From Ruminococcus sp. (GTDB taxonomy: Bacteria; Bacillota; Clostridia; Oscillospirales; Ruminococcaceae), in contig JAMPAO010000034.1 of the NCBI GenBank assembly GCA_023667165.1, forward strand, positions 1-23,622: a stretch of DNA of 23,622 bases, in the 5' to 3' direction. The notes beneath the pieces were generated by a model. It did no database searches. It saw only the letters and a list, made by a program, of their open reading frames with translations, and was not told the origin of the DNA. Each line of letters begins with the position of its first letter. The stretch's first letter is position 1. This document shows positions 23,196 through 23,622 of the stretch, in pieces. A program made the translations under genes and the position numbers.

Positions 23196-23201
23196 CAAAA
23201 A

Positions 23202-23435
23202 TTATCTTTTTGTGAGGAACACCTCATTTTCTCTTATCATTACCTTAATGTTATACCCGTGTCTTTTTGCGGCATTATGCAGGCATAAGTAGCAAACTTT
23301 CGCCGAAATATAGTCATATTCGGTGAAATCGACTTTTACTGTCGTATCACCGCCGTCCGCAAACTCCTTCAAAAAGTCTGCCAGGTCGTGCCTGCGCCTT
23401 ATACAGGGAATATCATTTACCGGTATCATTTTCAT
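23202..23435 (-). CDS. Small hypothetical protein, 77 residues
   Basis: Start taken at the ATG 23433-23435, which has AAGGAG about 10 bases upstream; the longer frame to 23513 would run through a terminator hairpin. It reads M-K-M-I-P-V-N-D-I-P-C-I, then D-L-A-D-F-L-K-E-F, V-K-V-D-F-T-E-Y-D-Y-I-S, and K-V-M-I-R-E-N-E-V-F-L. The strand-helix pattern with V-D-F followed by S-A-K-V-C recalls small STAS-like (DUF4325-type) proteins, but the match is loose and I do not assign it. It stands as a single-gene unit between two terminators. Confidence 0.55.
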   Translation of the reverse strand: MKMIPVNDIPCIRRRHDLADFLKEFADGGDTTVKVDFTEYDYISAKVCYLCLHNAAKRHGYNIKVMIRENEVFLTKR

Positions 23436-23489
23436 AAAATGACCACTCCTTAAATATATTTTTTCATAAAAGGAACTGTTAATATTGCG

Positions 23490-23522
23490 AAAAAATAGGA
23501 GGATATGCTTCACATCCTCCTA
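23490..23522 (-). terminator. Intrinsic terminator of the gene at the right edge
   Basis: TAGGAGGAT (23496-23504) pairs perfectly with ATCCTCCTA (23514-23522), 9-base loop, followed on the minus strand by six T (23490-23495). It lies about 20 bases past the stop of the partial gene at the edge. Strong by eye. Confidence 0.8.
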
Positions 23523-23543
23523 AAATAACATTGTCTTATTACA

Positions 23544-23622
23544 TTATTCATATCTTTTGTTTAACTTAATGTCAATCATGTTAGCTATTAAGTCTTCCTT
23601 GATGTTATAGTAAGCCATAATT
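23544..23622 (-). CDS. C-terminal end of an unrecognised gene cut by the window edge
   Basis: On the minus strand the frame is open from the edge to TAA at 23544-23546, ending in N-M-I-D-I-K-L-N-K-R-Y-E. A terminator follows, which supports a real gene end. An ATG near 23618 could also be a start of a 24-residue peptide, but no ribosome site can be checked. The codons are AT-rich compared with the structural genes. Function cannot be judged. Confidence 0.4.
   Translation of the reverse strand, partial: IMAYYNIKEDLIANMIDIKLNKRYE

Noticed and set aside
23453..23482. Promoter for the 77-residue gene (TTAACA, 18 bases, TATATT on the minus strand)
   Set aside because: The transcript would start inside the ribosome site, so it could not serve the chosen start well; AT-rich chance match is likely.
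1..23622. Integrase, attachment sites, lysis genes, tRNA genes
   Set aside because: None could be seen; the window covers only packaging, head, tail and a few upstream genes, so temperate lifestyle cannot be shown.

Overview
The window is a 23.6 kb piece of a tailed-phage genome (a free phage or a prophage; nothing in the window decides which). It carries the head and tail morphogenesis module of a long-tailed siphovirus with an HK97-type head. Strong AGGAGG ribosome binding sites, GTG and TTG starts, a Cpl-7-type mini-protein and the overall gene style point to a Bacillota host, probably an anaerobic gut Clostridia of the Ruminococcus/Oscillospiraceae kind. The host call is an inference from style; there is no host gene or rRNA here.

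All genes but one are read from the minus strand, so the operon runs right to left. The right edge (23622-22817) holds the last codons of an unrecognised gene, a 77-residue small protein, several hairpins and an AT-rich intergenic stretch with a cluster of AAGCGGGC-type repeats. Next come two small nucleases (a VRR-NUC-like protein and a RecB/Cas4-like PD-(D/E)XK protein) and a 900-residue protein with a DFDGD motif typical of two-barrel RNA polymerases. After an 86-residue conserved phage protein and two tandem terminator-like hairpins comes the packaging and late block: a possible terminase small subunit, an HNH endonuclease, a papain-fold toxin-like protein with a small partner, a head-tail connector, a small protein with a C-terminal hydrophobic helix, then terminase large subunit, portal, protease-scaffold-capsid fusion, two connector or completion proteins, tail tube, tail chaperones, a Cpl-7 mini-protein, an HK97 gp10-like protein, a 1900-residue tape measure, Dit, and a Gp37-like tail protein cut by the left edge.

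The most interesting signal is a shared N-terminal peptide. Two unrelated proteins in the block upstream of terminase begin with the same HHGIKGQKWGVRRY peptide followed by a D-G-(S/T)-L-T segment: the papain-fold protein and the hydrophobic-helix protein. The RNA polymerase-like protein begins with a looser relative (LMHYGMPRRSGRYPWGSGENPYQ region). One reading is that the peptide is a sorting tag that loads enzymes into the capsid for delivery into the next host with the DNA: a polymerase, a putative deamidase or protease, and a membrane-active protein. This is a hypothesis; the peptide similarity is seen directly.

The single plus-strand gene (15071-16120) sits inside the late operon with its own consensus-like promoter and terminator, the classic layout of a moron. 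It lies directly upstream of terminase, separated from it by an intrinsic terminator that faces the late operon and whose loop holds the moron's -35 box. Other notable points are two strong internal translation starts inside the protease-capsid fusion, and two families of internal repeats in the tape measure.
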